A program made the position numbers and the translations under genes. A stretch of DNA of 64,000 nt from Diplonema papillatum. Lineage: Eukaryota > Euglenozoa > Diplonemea > Diplonemida > Diplonemidae. Location: NCBI GenBank assembly GCA_030068145.1, contig JAPJBO010000026.1, forward strand, positions 540,026 to 604,025, read 5' to 3'. The notes beneath the pieces are model-generated. The model had not been told where the DNA came from. It searched no databases and was given only the letters and a program-made list of their open reading frames with translations. Each line of letters starts with the position of its first letter. Position 1 is the stretch's first letter. Of the stretch, positions 44,776-55,132 are shown piece by piece.

Positions 44776-45745
44776 CTACTGGTCAACTACAGCCTTGTAG
44801 TTGACCAGTGCTGCCAGGTGCACCACCGCCCGGACGACGGCCTGCGCATTCAATGCTGCCGGGCGCATCGGCTGACGCGATGCGGGACCTGCCCGAACGC
44901 CGACGCGTGCTGCGGACGGGGGCATCACAGGGGTGGTGCTGGCCGCGACAGCAGCAGTGGCGACGGGGGTGGCGGTGGTCATGGCGGCCGCGGCCGTGGC
45001 CGCGGCCGCGGCGGCCGGGGCGGCGGAGACGACAGTGGCGGAGACGGTGGCGGCGGCCGCGGCACTGGTCGCGGCCGCGCACGCGGCGGCGCACGCGGTG
45101 GCGGTCGCGGCGGCGGCGGCGGTGGCGGTCGCGGCGAGAGCGACGGCCTCACAGGCCGGAAGCGGCGCGCGCCGTCCCCACCGGGGACACCTACCAGCCG
45201 TGGCCGGAGAAGGCGGACGACGAAATCGCCCCCGAAGCGCGCCCCCCCGCCAGCAGGCAGGAAGCGACCCGCGCCTTGCACCCCCACGACCTCTCCCGCA
45301 GCCGCGCTGCGCGCACGACGACGACGCGCCGATCTCGGCGACGACGGCACTGGCCTCGCCGGCCCGAACACACCGCGCCCACCCGGCCCCGCCCGGCCCT
45401 CTTCGATGGCAGGCCCTGACTCGGGCTCTTTTTCTGATTCTGGTTCCGACCCTCCACGGGTCACACAACGATCGCGCCCTCCCGCCGGCTCTTCCCGGCT
45501 ACTCACGTCCTCCGCATCGCGGCGTGCCTATCGGCGCAAACGAGAAAGCGAAGACTCCGATTCCTTTTCGGATTATGAGATCGTGAGCAACTGCCAACAA
45601 CAGTTGCAACCGACTAGAGTTGCGCCGCGCCGAAAGCGCGGAAAAAGTGACCCTTCTGGAGTCACGTAGCGAAAAGCTGGCATAGTGTGGTACTCATTTG
45701 CATGCAAATGACTCCCCACTAACGCAACAAGACGACGAAAAAGCG
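44776..45745 (+). pseudogene. LINE family-2 tail, copy c, uninterrupted C-terminal frame
   Basis: It begins with tactggtcaactacagcctt, inside the Cys/His array. It reads in one frame (44818-45669) through RLTRCGTCPNADACCGRGHH, a Gly/Arg-rich region (RGRGRGRGGRGGGDDSGGDG) and a basic tail to SDPSGVT. It then has the 3' end with atttgcatgcaaat and cactaacgcaacaagacgac. It shows the correct frame of the tail that is shifted in the copy upstream. Confidence 0.9.
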
Positions 45746-45959
45746 TGAAAAAGGGTGAAAGGGACCGAAGTTCTGGGAAATCTTGGGAGGTTTTGGGAAG
45801 ATCTTGGACGTTTTTTGAATACTTTTCCAGTTTTCTGGGGGCTACCAACGTGAACAACAGCCCGAAACTGGGGAAATGGAGTAGGAGGAGAACAAGATTT
45901 TGGAGAAACTGTGAAACAGTGGGAAACTGAGCGAAGGAACAGGGGCTATTTTTCTGTGG
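45746..45959. other. Unassigned spacer
   Basis: Purine-rich (gggaaatcttgggaggttttggg). It may be the 3' untranslated region of the minus-strand LINE tail that follows. Confidence 0.3.
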
Positions 45960-46640
45960 AAAAGTGTGCTCGTCCAATGTAGCCGGCCACCCCACGATGC
46001 GTCCTTTGCGCCTTTTCGTTACCGGCTCCGCCGCGGAGTCCGATTGCCGCTTCTTCGCCGGCGTTGGCGCCGTCTTCCCGATCTTCGCTGCTGAAGTCGA
46101 TGTCGATGTTGCGGGTCCTCGCTCGCCTTCCGCTGCTTCCGGCAGAACGAGCACCACGTTCTCACGCTTCGCCTGTCTCGGCGCTGACGCGGGGCCCTCC
46201 GGCTCCGCCTTCCTCTTCTTAGTCGTTGATTATTCTCCTCTCGCCACGGCCGCCCGGTGGTGCCCTTTCCTGCAGCAGTCCTACTCCTCAGGTCGGCGTG
46301 TTTCTTGCAGCTGTCGCACATCGGCATCTCATGGTCGAGACATCGGTGGTGATGGTTGCGACAGCATTCCGTTGTCGTCTTACATGTGGCGCACTGCGTC
46401 ATCCGGTGCTCGGCACACATTTTTACGGCTAGGCCATCACCCTCCCTGTGATGGGCCTCGCAGCACCACGCCACCGACTTGCCCCTGTGCTTGCAAACGT
46501 CGCACTTCACTTTGCGCAATGCCAGACGGTAGCGTCTGACAACGGCATGCGTGACATTGCAGTGCCTAAAGGTGAGACTAGCCTCCGTCTTCAACCGCCA
46601 GGGAGATCGAACCCACAAACAGAAACTTGACATCATCGAG
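45960..46640 (-). pseudogene. LINE family-3 tail with Cys/His array
   Basis: On the minus strand a frame reads VKCDVCKHRGKSVAWCCEAH then CAEHRMTQCATCKTTTECC, HHHRCLDHEMPMCDSCK, and then a basic region. A shifted frame gives TPAKKRQSDSAAEPVTKRRK and ends near RIVGWPATLDE. It is homologous in layout to the arrays of families 1 and 2. The RT part is absent, so it is a 5'-truncated copy. Confidence 0.75.
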
Positions 46641-47192
46641 GACAGAACAGCCCTATCGCCTGGAACTGCCCCGCAGGGAAAGGCTCTGTATTAGCTGCGC
46701 TAAATTGCAAAGGTAGCTACTACGGGATAATGGTACCCGAGCCCCTGCACTCGGCAACCTGCTTCCACAAGTCAGTCCGAACTTCCTCGTCCCTGCTGCA
46801 CTGCCTGGCTACATATTTCAGACGAATATGCTTCTTTTCGTTCGATATTTTGATCATCCTGCTATCAGCATCTTTACCCCCTCCCTTCACTTCTCAGGCG
46901 ACTACTGTGGCCAATTGCAGCTGGCCTAAATGCTGATCGGCACGTTACATCGCTCTCGCGAAGCAGTACCAAACGCAACAGTTGACGCTTTTGGACAAGA
47001 TTTGCAGTTTGCCCCATGCACCTTTCAGCAAAGAGACAGTCTTCTGTATCTTATTGTGTATACACGGTGACGTGTGTGGACGTGTGTGAAGGCTTTTGTG
47101 GAGAGGCACAGAACGGGTTCACGGAAGTGGAGTGTCCGGTTGATGTGTTCCTCCTGCAAAAATGGTGCAAGACGGTCTGACAAAACGCATAC
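46640..47192. other. 5'-proximal part of the eIF3h intron
   Basis: No gene or repeat is recognised. Confidence 0.4.
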
Positions 47193-47390
47193 CTCATCCC
47201 CTTCTCCATCTCTCGTGCTCCGGAGTGGGTAACAGTTGGTAATTTCGAGGACATTTCCGTGTCCGACACCGAGGCAGTGACCATAAACGAGCTCGGGAAC
47301 GCAGGTTTGTGCATGTTGCAAAATTTTCATGATCGCAAGGCCGTCCACTTGCACACTACGAAGGGGCTCCGGCGTGTCGTCAGGTCTCAT
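47193..47390 (-). CDS. eIF3h: Translation initiation factor eIF3 subunit h, exon 1
   Basis: 66 codons from ATG (47390) to the donor gag|gtatgc, phase 0. It carries the first half of the MPN domain: VQVDGLAIMKILQHAQ and the strand-turn-strand HGNVLEITNCYPL typical of eIF3h. The N-terminus is short (MRPDDTPEPLRS). Joining to 37229 gives ...DGEGDE|DDTDDQ..., an acidic linker at the expected place. The start codon lies 434 bp from the transposon at 47824, which may have displaced or replaced upstream promoter sequence. Confidence 0.9.
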
Positions 47391-47823
47391 ATCTTCGGCC
47401 TGTTTTGTGTTCGGAAGTATTGTACGTTTGTGGATTGCGCACATCAGTGTGTGGTCCTTTTTAAGATGGATTGTGTCTGGCGCTCTCTCTCCCTTAAGGT
47501 TGCCGCCCGAGGGAACCGGCTGTGAGCCGAAACTCGACGCCGGTCTCCGGACTGCACCAGGAGAGAACTTCGCGGCGGATCACAAAGCACCCGCCCTGCA
47601 CGAGGCACGCGCCAAGACCCGTGTACGGCTACCGTAGCACCCTTTATGGTTGCAGCTTCCTCGGATGCTACGGTCGGGAAGGGGCTTCAATGTAAACCCC
47701 CCCCTCGCTTAATATTTACATTTTTCTAATACTTGCATTCTCTTTATAATTACAAAATGCTCTTAATATTTACAAAGTCTCTTATTATTTACATTTTCTT
47801 AATATTTACATCAGTATATGGTA
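47391..47823. other. eIF3h upstream region with TTAATATTTACAT repeats
   Basis: 47391-47640 probably contains the promoter and 5' leader; no motif can be named. 47695-47820 is a run of ttaatatttacatt units next to cccccctcgc, which recurs inverted at 58285-58320 (atgtaaatattaagcgaggg). Confidence 0.5.
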
Positions 47824-50811
47824 CGATGCCAAAAGGGGGGGGGGGGGGTTTGGGCGGAAAAATCCCCGCATAGTTCACCAGGGTCTGACGGGTACTGAGG
47901 CCCCATACCCTTCCTAAAACATCATTCTGCGTTCAAATACGCCCTCAGAAGCCTCCGGAGAGCCTTCTATGACGTCCCAAATTCGATTTTGTGGGTTTTT
48001 AGGGGGTCCCCCCGCCTGTTGGCCGTAAACCGCCATAGTAGACACATATGCAACCTGAAGCTGGGTCGCTTTTCTGTGCAAGATCCCAGCCCAAACACAC
48101 GTTTTCGGCGTTCTCTAGCACTCTCCAGGTGCATTCGACCCTCGGGCTTCGTGGTTTCTTTCACTCACAGGTGTTCCGGGACGTGCAAAGATAAGGAGAA
48201 TGGCCCCCTGCATTGGGGACAGACCGAACTACGCCCTGCCTGTCTATACAGGCTTTGGGGTCAAATTGCACCGGCTTTGGCGCCACATCCACCGTTTCGG
48301 GCTTCGTTTGTGCTGCTTTGGGGTCCATTAAACCTAAACCCTCATTGTTGGCATACAGGAACTAAAGAACATCAAGTAAATATGCCTCGTGACACGGGTA
48401 TGCTCGCCCTCGAAACCTCTGTGGAAGAGATGAAAGCCCAGGACACCTACACCAACTGGAGTAGAACGTCTCAGAACATGAAGCGCCGGTTCAACGTAAC
48501 AAAAGCGTTCTTGAACAAGATTGCAGGCGAAGACCACATTGGTTTCTTGCTGTCTATGTGGGGAGAAGACGACCACGTCCGTATCTGGCAGAAACTATCT
48601 GGCACATTCCCGGATGCGTTCAACAGCATCTCTCATGAGCCGACACGTCGCAATATCGTACGTAGTCTGGGTTGGGCTCGGGCACGATATGAAAAGGTTG
48701 GAATGACTGTAGGGGAGAAACTGTGGTCCAACAGACACCAAGATGGCGACATTTCCCGTGGCGGGAGGCCGTTGATTGCCACACCAGAAGCCAGGCAGCA
48801 GGTTAATGAGGACCACGAACAATTGGCATCGCCCACATCTCGCGTGGTGAAGCGGCTTTCAACTGAAAGTACTGCGGTCGTGGCACAAAACATGCTTGTA
48901 CCGTTCAAGCTTGTTTACGAACAGAGTGAGATGAAGGACGATGTGTCGTACACGACATATCGCCGGCTGCGTGGTGCCCAGTTTCAGCACATCTCACGAC
49001 GGACAGATGTATGCGACACGTGTGCGGAAGGGGCCACCATCCAAAATCGCCTGAGGGAGTATATCTCCAAGAACAGGGAGTCGCTGACCTCGCAGTACTG
49101 GCATGCAAACAGCAACCCGTTCTATCTCCTCAGCGTCCTGGACGAGCCTCGCATTCCCGCAAACGTGAAGAGTGCTGTTAGCATCATGCTGCATCAGCTC
49201 ATGGAGGTACAACTGCATCAGGCGGCAGCCACACGACAAAGAGATGCGTATAACATTGCCATGAAAGCTCCTCCACCAGGCTGCGTCGTGGTAACCCTTG
49301 ACTTCAAACAAAAAGGGAAGCTCCCAATGAAACCAGAGGAGCCCGGCCAGCTCTTTTATAATCAAGGTGCCTTCTCATTACTTGGCTTTGGCATGCATTG
49401 GCTGGTAGATGGAAACGTCTGCCGTCGTAACATTGATGTGCTCCTGCGAACGCACAACCAGTGCTCGTTTGCTGCTGTCCGTGCCTTTGAAGCTGCCAAG
49501 GAGCATTTCCCCCCGGACCTAAAAGTGATTTACTGGTCCGACTCGGGGAGACACTTTCGTTCGCTGCTTTTTATCAGCCGCCTCCTACAAGAAGATTCCA
49601 CGATTTCGATCAACTTCTTTGAAGGGGGCCACGGCAAGAACGACCGGGACCAGCACTTTGGCACGATTGGACGTGCTCTCGACACGGCTTCGAAAAAGAC
49701 CGAGCTGAAGCATCTCAATGATGTAAAAGCCGTGCTAAACAAGGTGACCAACACAATCGCCATACAAGTCAGAATCCGTGCTCAACGGGCCACTTTTCCG
49801 GTCCGAAACATCGCCAATATCATGGCTATTGGGTCCTACCAACGAGATGGTGACGGAGTCATCACAGTTCATGACTTCAGTGGTGAACCCGGTTGCAAAC
49901 TTCGGGGAAAGAGCCATGCCACAAGATTCGCGTTTGTACCCAAGGTATCAAGCAAGTTGCCACTTTGCGAATCAGATAGTGACTGTGCTGACGTTTCCAG
50001 CAGTGATCGGGATGGCGACTCCAGTGCTAGTAGTGAAGACTTCGCGTCAAAGCTGGAGAAGAAACGGCTCAAGAAGCAACACGTCTTTGAGGCACTTGCT
50101 GCCAAGGACGAGAAAGATGCCAAAAGGGGGAGGAAATCACAAGGAAAGGTGCGAAAGCCTGCCCCAAAACCAGCAAAACCGGCTGCAAAACAATGCACGG
50201 GCAGGAAGCGAACTCGGAGCTAACCGTCTTCTACTGACCACTGAGATCGGCTGTTGACACAGCCTTCGGTCACCGTGTAACTCACTTCTTCAGTCACTCT
50301 TCGTGTCAACACTCGTCCTTCTCGTTAGCCAGATGCATATCATGCTGCTACCACCACGTGCTGCTGCTGTATCGTCATAGGTGCGCATAGCACGTAGCTC
50401 GTTGGTGACGTAGTACCATCACGTAGTACGGTCTGACCCCAATGCAGGGGGCGCCCCGGAGCACCTGTAAGCGGAAGAAAACACGAAGCCCGAGGGTCTA
50501 ATGCACCTGGAGAGTGCTAGAGAACGCCGAAAACATGTGTTCAGGCTGGGATCTTGCTCTGAGGAGCAACATAGCATCAGGTCGCATATGTGTCTACTAT
50601 AGCGGTGTACGGCCAGCAGACAGGGGACCCCCCCAAAACCCACAAAAACGCATTTTGGACATCATAGAAGGCTCTCCGGAGGCTTCTGAGGGCGTATTTG
50701 AACGCAGAATCATGTTTTAGGAAGGCTATGGGGCCTCAGTACCCGTCAGACCCTGGTGAACTATGCGGGGATTTTTCCGCCCAAACCCCCCCCCCCCCCT
50801 TTTGGCATCGA
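47824..50811 (+). mobile_element. Complete-looking DNA transposon with long terminal inverted repeats
   Basis: Both ends read cgatgccaaaag followed by 13-14 G and tttgggcggaaaaatccccg. The inverted repeats extend about 390 bp (47824-48240 and 50425-50811) with mismatches. One transposase ORF lies between them. No clear target duplication is visible (ggta on the left, actc on the right). It lies between the eIF3h promoter and an AT-repeat. Confidence 0.9.
48382..50223 (+). CDS. DDE/D-type transposase, superfamily unassigned
   Basis: 613 residues from MPRDTGMLALE; the frame is open upstream to 47989, but that part lies in the inverted repeat. Residues 25-120 are helical and could bind DNA. C211/C214 (DVCDTC) begin a possible zinc site. 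Candidate catalytic acids: D307 in VVVTLDFKQKGK, D387 in VIYWSDSGRHFRSL, and E414 or D421/D423 in FFEGGHGKNDRDQHFG. The tail is acidic-serine then Lys/Arg-rich (KRGRKSQGKVRKPAPKPAKP), probably a nuclear localisation signal. The W-S-D-x-G and H-G-K-x-x-x-D pair recall a group of uncharacterised eukaryotic DDE proteins, but I cannot name the superfamily. The ORF is intact. Confidence 0.85.
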   Translation: MPRDTGMLALETSVEEMKAQDTYTNWSRTSQNMKRRFNVTKAFLNKIAGEDHIGFLLSMWGEDDHVRIWQKLSGTFPDAFNSISHEPTRRNIVRSLGWARARYEKVGMTVGEKLWSNRHQDGDISRGGRPLIATPEARQQVNEDHEQLASPTSRVVKRLSTESTAVVAQNMLVPFKLVYEQSEMKDDVSYTTYRRLRGAQFQHISRRTDVCDTCAEGATIQNRLREYISKNRESLTSQYWHANSNPFYLLSVLDEPRIPANVKSAVSIMLHQLMEVQLHQAAATRQRDAYNIAMKAPPPGCVVVTLDFKQKGKLPMKPEEPGQLFYNQGAFSLLGFGMHWLVDGNVCRRNIDVLLRTHNQCSFAAVRAFEAAKEHFPPDLKVIYWSDSGRHFRSLLFISRLLQEDSTISINFFEGGHGKNDRDQHFGTIGRALDTASKKTELKHLNDVKAVLNKVTNTIAIQVRIRAQRATFPVRNIANIMAIGSYQRDGDGVITVHDFSGEPGCKLRGKSHATRFAFVPKVSSKLPLCESDSDCADVSSSDRDGDSSASSEDFASKLEKKRLKKQHVFEALAAKDEKDAKRGRKSQGKVRKPAPKPAKPAAKQCTGRKRTRS

Positions 50812-50985
50812 CTCATATATATATATATATATAATTCGTTCACGGTGCACTAGTCATTAGGAATTCAGTGTTCTTACTAGTAAAATTACTAGTGAAAATG
50901 TCTTTCTAGTGCCACTAGTCATTCTTACTAGTGGCACTAGTAAGAATGACTAGTGCACTTGTCATTTTTGCTAGTGTTTTACACA
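50812..50985. repeat. AT microsatellite and ACTAGT palindrome
   Basis: A (at)n run (50814-50834) is followed by a segment dense in actagt. The core ctagtgccactagtcattctt pairs with its inverted copy aagaatgactagtg (50910-50960). Confidence 0.8.
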
Positions 50986-51039
50986 GTAAAGTGCATTTTT
51001 AGGCGGCGGATATGGTGTGGGTGTCCGACCCACGCTCGA

Positions 51040-51640
51040 ATACTGTTCCCGCAAACCCTAACCCGCATACCCGCATAGCCGAACCCACAAACCCCGCATA
51101 CCCGAACCCGCAAACCCGTATAACCAAACCCCGCATACCCGCAAACCCAAACCCGCAAACCCGAGCCCGCAAACCGCGTACCCGAACCCGCATACCTTGA
51201 AATTCGTACTTGCAAACCCCCAAGATAATCAAAAAAATATTCCGTACCTCAAGAATATTCTGCAACAAATTCGACTTTGCATCACTAAATTCGACCTAGC
51301 ATCACTAAATTCGAGGGTTCGGTGTCACCAAATTTCGGTGTCACCAAATTCGACGCTGCATCACTAAATTCGACGCAGCATCACTAAATTCGGCCTCTAC
51401 CACCAAATTCGGCATCTACCACTAAATTCGGCCTCGCATCACTAAATTCGGCGCTGCATCACTATATCCGGCCCAAAAATCACTAAATTCGGCCCTAAAC
51501 CACCAAATTCGGCGCTGTGTCACTAAATTCGGCGCTGCGTCACTAAATTCGGCGTCACCAAATTCGACTTGCGTCACCAAATTTGACTTGCGTCACTAAA
51601 TTCGGCGTCACCAAATTCGAAATAAATCACGAAATTAGAC
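51040..51640. repeat. Two short tandem arrays
   Basis: 51047-51200: degenerate cccgcatacccgaacccgca units. 51260-51640: about 18 units of catcactaaattcggcgctg or its short form caccaaattcgg. Neither is coding. Confidence 0.85.
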
Positions 51641-52043
51641 CCACACCCCCCCCCTAGGGCTAAGTTGGATGGAAACGCCGTTTCTTTTAGTTTTTTTCGA
51701 AATAAGGAAACGGAAACGGAAACGGAAACGTTTTCGTTTCTTTTAAAAGAAACGCCGGAAGGCTCCTCATGCTGAGGGGTCCTACAGGATACCAGCACGG
51801 GTCCTTCTGTGTGTCCGTCGGGTGTCCGTTTCCAGCCAAATTTTGGCTTTCCTTTCAGAGGGCGGGATCACCTTCTTCTTTTGATCTACAAGCGGGCACT
51901 TCTCTTCATCCGTCTTCTGGCGGGCTCTCTGACTCTTCAGGGCCCTTCCTGGGCTGTTCTTCGACTTGGCTCGGCCCCTTCTTGTGTGTCGTCGCGGTCT
52001 CGTTTGTGCAGAGCAGTCGCTGATGCTCACCGCTTTCTTTCGT

Positions 52044-52496
52044 CGGCGATCTGACACGAGCAAATAGGTAACCACAAGCTAATGATGCAGAATGTCGTCA
52101 CATGCGGATGCTGAGGTTTTCTGACACCAGATTCCACTCTTCTGTGCCACTTCGTCTCTTCTGCTGCTTCCAACCCACGTTCTCATGTTTACTTGTATCG
52201 GCGGCCGTGCCGAGTGGGGCTTTTTGAATCTGCCGTCCTCTTCTGCACTGTCGGTGGGGTTCTTCCTGCCGTCGCTGTCTATGCTCCGACGATGGTGCCC
52301 CTTCCGGTGACGGTTGCCACCCGTCGTCGTATGCAAGGTGCACTGTGGCAAGCGATGTTTAACGCACACGTTACTGCGTGGCCATCGCTTTTCTGGCGGG
52401 TTCAACATTGCCCCGGCATACGTGTGCCCTTCTCACCTCCTGATGCTGATTGCACTCCCTCTTTGTCTTACGCCGCCGAAAAACCCCGGTCTTGTA
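52044..52496. repeat. Dispersed repeat copy 2, left half
   Basis: It matches 696-1162 closely (cgatctgacacgagcaaata onward). It is cut at gcctgtggc (52497-52505) by the insertion at 52506; the right half resumes at 54661. Confidence 0.9.
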
Positions 52497-52719
52497 GCCT
52501 GTGGCAGTGTGGGCCCTGTGCCGGCACGCGGCACACTCCCGGCACAGTGTGCCGCGTGCCGCTGTGCCGGCACAATCGGCACAATCGGCACACTTTTATG
52601 TAGGTTGAGATGGTACAAGAAAATTCTCACCAGGGATCGAACTGACTACACCTGTGGACGTAATTACTACTTTCCATCCGGAATTTTTTATTTTTCTTGG
52701 TACCCACCCTGGGTCCTGA

Positions 52720-53945
52720 CCGGTCCACCTACTGGTAGCCACCTGTAGCCACCAGTAGCCACTGGCAGCCACCAGCTACCAGAAGTCACTGGCAGTAGCC
52801 ACCAGTGTCCACCAACAGCAACCAGTTGGCACCAGGAGCTTCCGGCAGCCACGAGCAGCCACGAGTAGTCACCAGCAGCCGCGAATAGTCACGAGCAGCT
52901 ACCAGTAGCCACACGCAGCGAACGGCAGTAGCCACCAGCAGCGCGAGTAGGCCCAAGTAGCTACCAGTAGCCACCAGGAGCCACCGGCACCAACCGGCAG
53001 CCACCAGTAACTACCAGCAGCCACCAGTAGCCACACGCAGCCAGCAGCCCCCACGAGCCACCAGAGCCGCCGGTAGCTACCGGCAGCCGCGAGTAGCCAC
53101 GAGTGGCTACCAGTAGCAACCGGTAGCCACCAGTAGCCACACGCAGCCACCGGTAGCCACACGCAGCCACCGGCAGTAACCACCAGCAGCCACTGGTAGC
53201 CACTAGCAACCACGAGTAGCCACTAGTAGTCACCAGCAGCCGCGAGTAGCCACGAGTAGCCACGAGGAGCCACTGGTAGCTACCGGCAGTAGCCACCAGC
53301 AGCCACCGGTAGCCACTAGCAACCACGAGTAGCCACCAGTAGCAACTAGCAGCCACCGGTAGCCACCAGTAGTCACCGGCAGCCGCGAGTAGCCACCAGT
53401 AGTTACCGGCAGCCGCGAGGAGCCACAAGTAGTCACCGGCAGCCGCGAGTAGCTACCAGTAGCCACCGGTAGCCACACGCAGCTTCCGGCAGTAGCCACC
53501 AGCAGTCACCGGTAGCCACTAGCAGCCACGAGTAGCCACTAGTAGTCACCAGCAGCCGCGAGTAGCCACGAGTAGCCACCAGCAGCCACCGGTAGCCACC
53601 GGTAGCCACCGGTAGCCACCGGTAGCCACCTAGCAGCCACGAGTAGCCACCAGGAGCCACCAGTAGCCACCAGTAGCCACACGCAGCCACCGGCAGTAGC
53701 CACCAGCAGCCACCGGTAGCCACCAGTAGCCACTAGCAGCCACCGGTAGCCACCAGTAGCCACTAGCAGCCGCGAGTAGCTACCAGTAGCCACACGCAGC
53801 CACCGGCAGTAGCCACCAGCAGCCACCGGTAGCCACTAGCAGCCACGAGTAGCCACTAGTAGTCACCAGCAGCCGCGAGTAGCCACGAGTAGCCACTGGC
53901 AGCCACTAGCAGCCACCGGTAGCCACCGGTGGCCACCGGCAGTAG
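52720..53945 (+). repeat. 10-bp minisatellite (GTAGCCACCG), about 1.2 kb
   Basis: Units gtagccaccg/gtagccacca/agcagccgcg are arranged in longer blocks. Three units equal ten codons, so minus-strand frames spell WLLVATGGYR-like repeats; these are artefacts of the period. Confidence 0.95.
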
Positions 53946-54089
53946 TTGGTGATGTCCTCTTGGGCGGAACCTACTTGTGCTCCAGCAACATCCACGATTG
54001 CAGAGGCACTGGGCTGCACTGGTGGGGCACCCCCACCGCCCAAATTGGGGGGGGGGGGCAGTGCTGACACTACCCTGAGAGCCCCCAAC

Positions 54090-54398
54090 GACTTTGCAAG
54101 GGACCCCCCCCCCCTTCTACAGTGCAGTTGCCTTGGAGGCTGGGTGGTCGAATTCTCTAAGGTGAAATGGTCAAAATTCCCTGGCAAAAGTGGGCCCACA
54201 AAAAATTTTCAAAGTGTGGTTTTTGGGGTATTTGGGCCAAAAAAAAATTTTTTTTTTCTGACCACCCACCGTGGTGACCACCTTAGAGAGTGACAGGTAG
54301 CGTCCCCCCTCCACAGTGAAAATAGCCTGTATATAGGGGGGGGGGTCAGGTCAGATTCTGCCAACGACTCCGCAATCTGGCCGCTTAGGGCCACCCCT

Positions 54399-54439
<41 letters not shown>

Positions 54440-54440
54440 A
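54090..54440. repeat. Dispersed repeat with long G run (pair with 58385-58640)
   Basis: It shares ctacagtgcagttgccttgg, ctctaaggtgaaatggtcaa and ctccacagtgaaaatagcct with 58425-58640. An inverted pair (gtggtc...ctctaaggtg / caccttagag...gaccac) frames the core. A run of about 38 G lies at 54399-54436. Confidence 0.85.
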
Positions 54441-54660
54441 TTGCTGAAAAGCTGTGAAAACGGATCTTCATAATGTGTCGACCTTCACTTCTAGGTACGT
54501 TCATGGTATAGAGGTGGTGAAATTTTGGTACCATTTTTCTATGTAGGTTGGATGTAGGTTGGTTGTGCCGGTGTGCCGAAAATCGTGCCGGCACAGGTGC
54601 CCGGCACGTTTTTTTCGGCACAATCGGCACAATCGGCACAGGGCCCACACTGCCTGTGGC

Positions 54661-55085
54661 GCGGCGGTGCTCCCGCTGTCCTGAACGATCGTATCTGTAT
54701 AACCTATTATTGGAAGCGGATGTGCTTTCCGGATCGTCTTCAGCGCGTTGGCCAACGGCCTCGCATAACAGAGCATCGTCGCCACAACAGCCATGATATA
54801 AAGAGCTGCAGACCTCAAAGTCATCACAACCGGGTGCGTATGGTTGCGTCTGCTCCACGCGGTCGCAACTCTTATGCTTCTTTCCTCCCTCTTTTTCGGA
54901 GCCTCCTTGTCCATGGTTTCCCACTGGATTGCGGCGTCCGCCGTTCGGAACACATTTCCGGTCGGACCTTCAGCCAGTATACTAGTGGCATACCAGCCGT
55001 TTCTTTTGAAAAGAAACGGCGTTTCCATCCACCGCCAAAAAGAAGGAAACGGAAACGGAAACGTTTCCAACGTTTCCATCCTACA
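54661..55085. repeat. Dispersed repeat copy 2, right half
   Basis: It matches 1170-1600, ending in ggaaacggaaacggaaacgt followed by ttccaacgtttcc. It abuts the 3' end of the pol remnant. Confidence 0.9.
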
Positions 55086-55132
55086 TAGCCGGGGCCCCCC
55101 CCCTCTCTTCTCCCCTTTTACAAACTCCTTGT

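Larger units (their letters stand above)
37230..47192 (-). other. Single intron of eIF3h, about 9.96 kb
   Basis: The donor gatgag|gtatgc is at 47192 and the acceptor at 37230. It contains the composite satellite repeat, a 2.16-kb inversion, an inverted-repeat element, four stacked LINE 3' ends and a further LINE tail. All are listed separately. Confidence 0.75.
52506..54651. mobile_element. Inserted inverted-repeat element with 9-bp target duplication
   Basis: The ends agtgtgggccctgtgccg and cggcacagggcccacact are inverted, and both carry subterminal cggcacaatcggcaca units. The 9-mer gcctgtggc flanks both sides (52497-52505, 54652-54660) and occurs once at the unoccupied paralogous site (1162-1170). 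Base sharing also allows a 7-bp duplication with cagtg..cactg ends. The interior is a 1.2-kb minisatellite, a dispersed repeat and a G run; there is no transposase, so it is non-autonomous. Nine bases would suit a Mutator-like transposase. Confidence 0.85.

Noticed and set aside
47989-48381. N-terminal extension of the transposase frame
   Set aside because: It lies in the terminal inverted repeat and reads Arg/Ser/Pro-rich; the ATG at 48382 starts the conserved-looking protein.
51047-51200. Telomere-like cccgaacccgcaaaccc repeats
   Set aside because: The unit is irregular and internal to the contig with ordinary sequence on both sides; it does not match a steady telomere heptamer.
52786-53826. 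Minus-strand WLLVATGGYR-type repeat proteins
   Set aside because: Period-10 minisatellite inside an inserted element; three units equal ten codons, so open frames are automatic.
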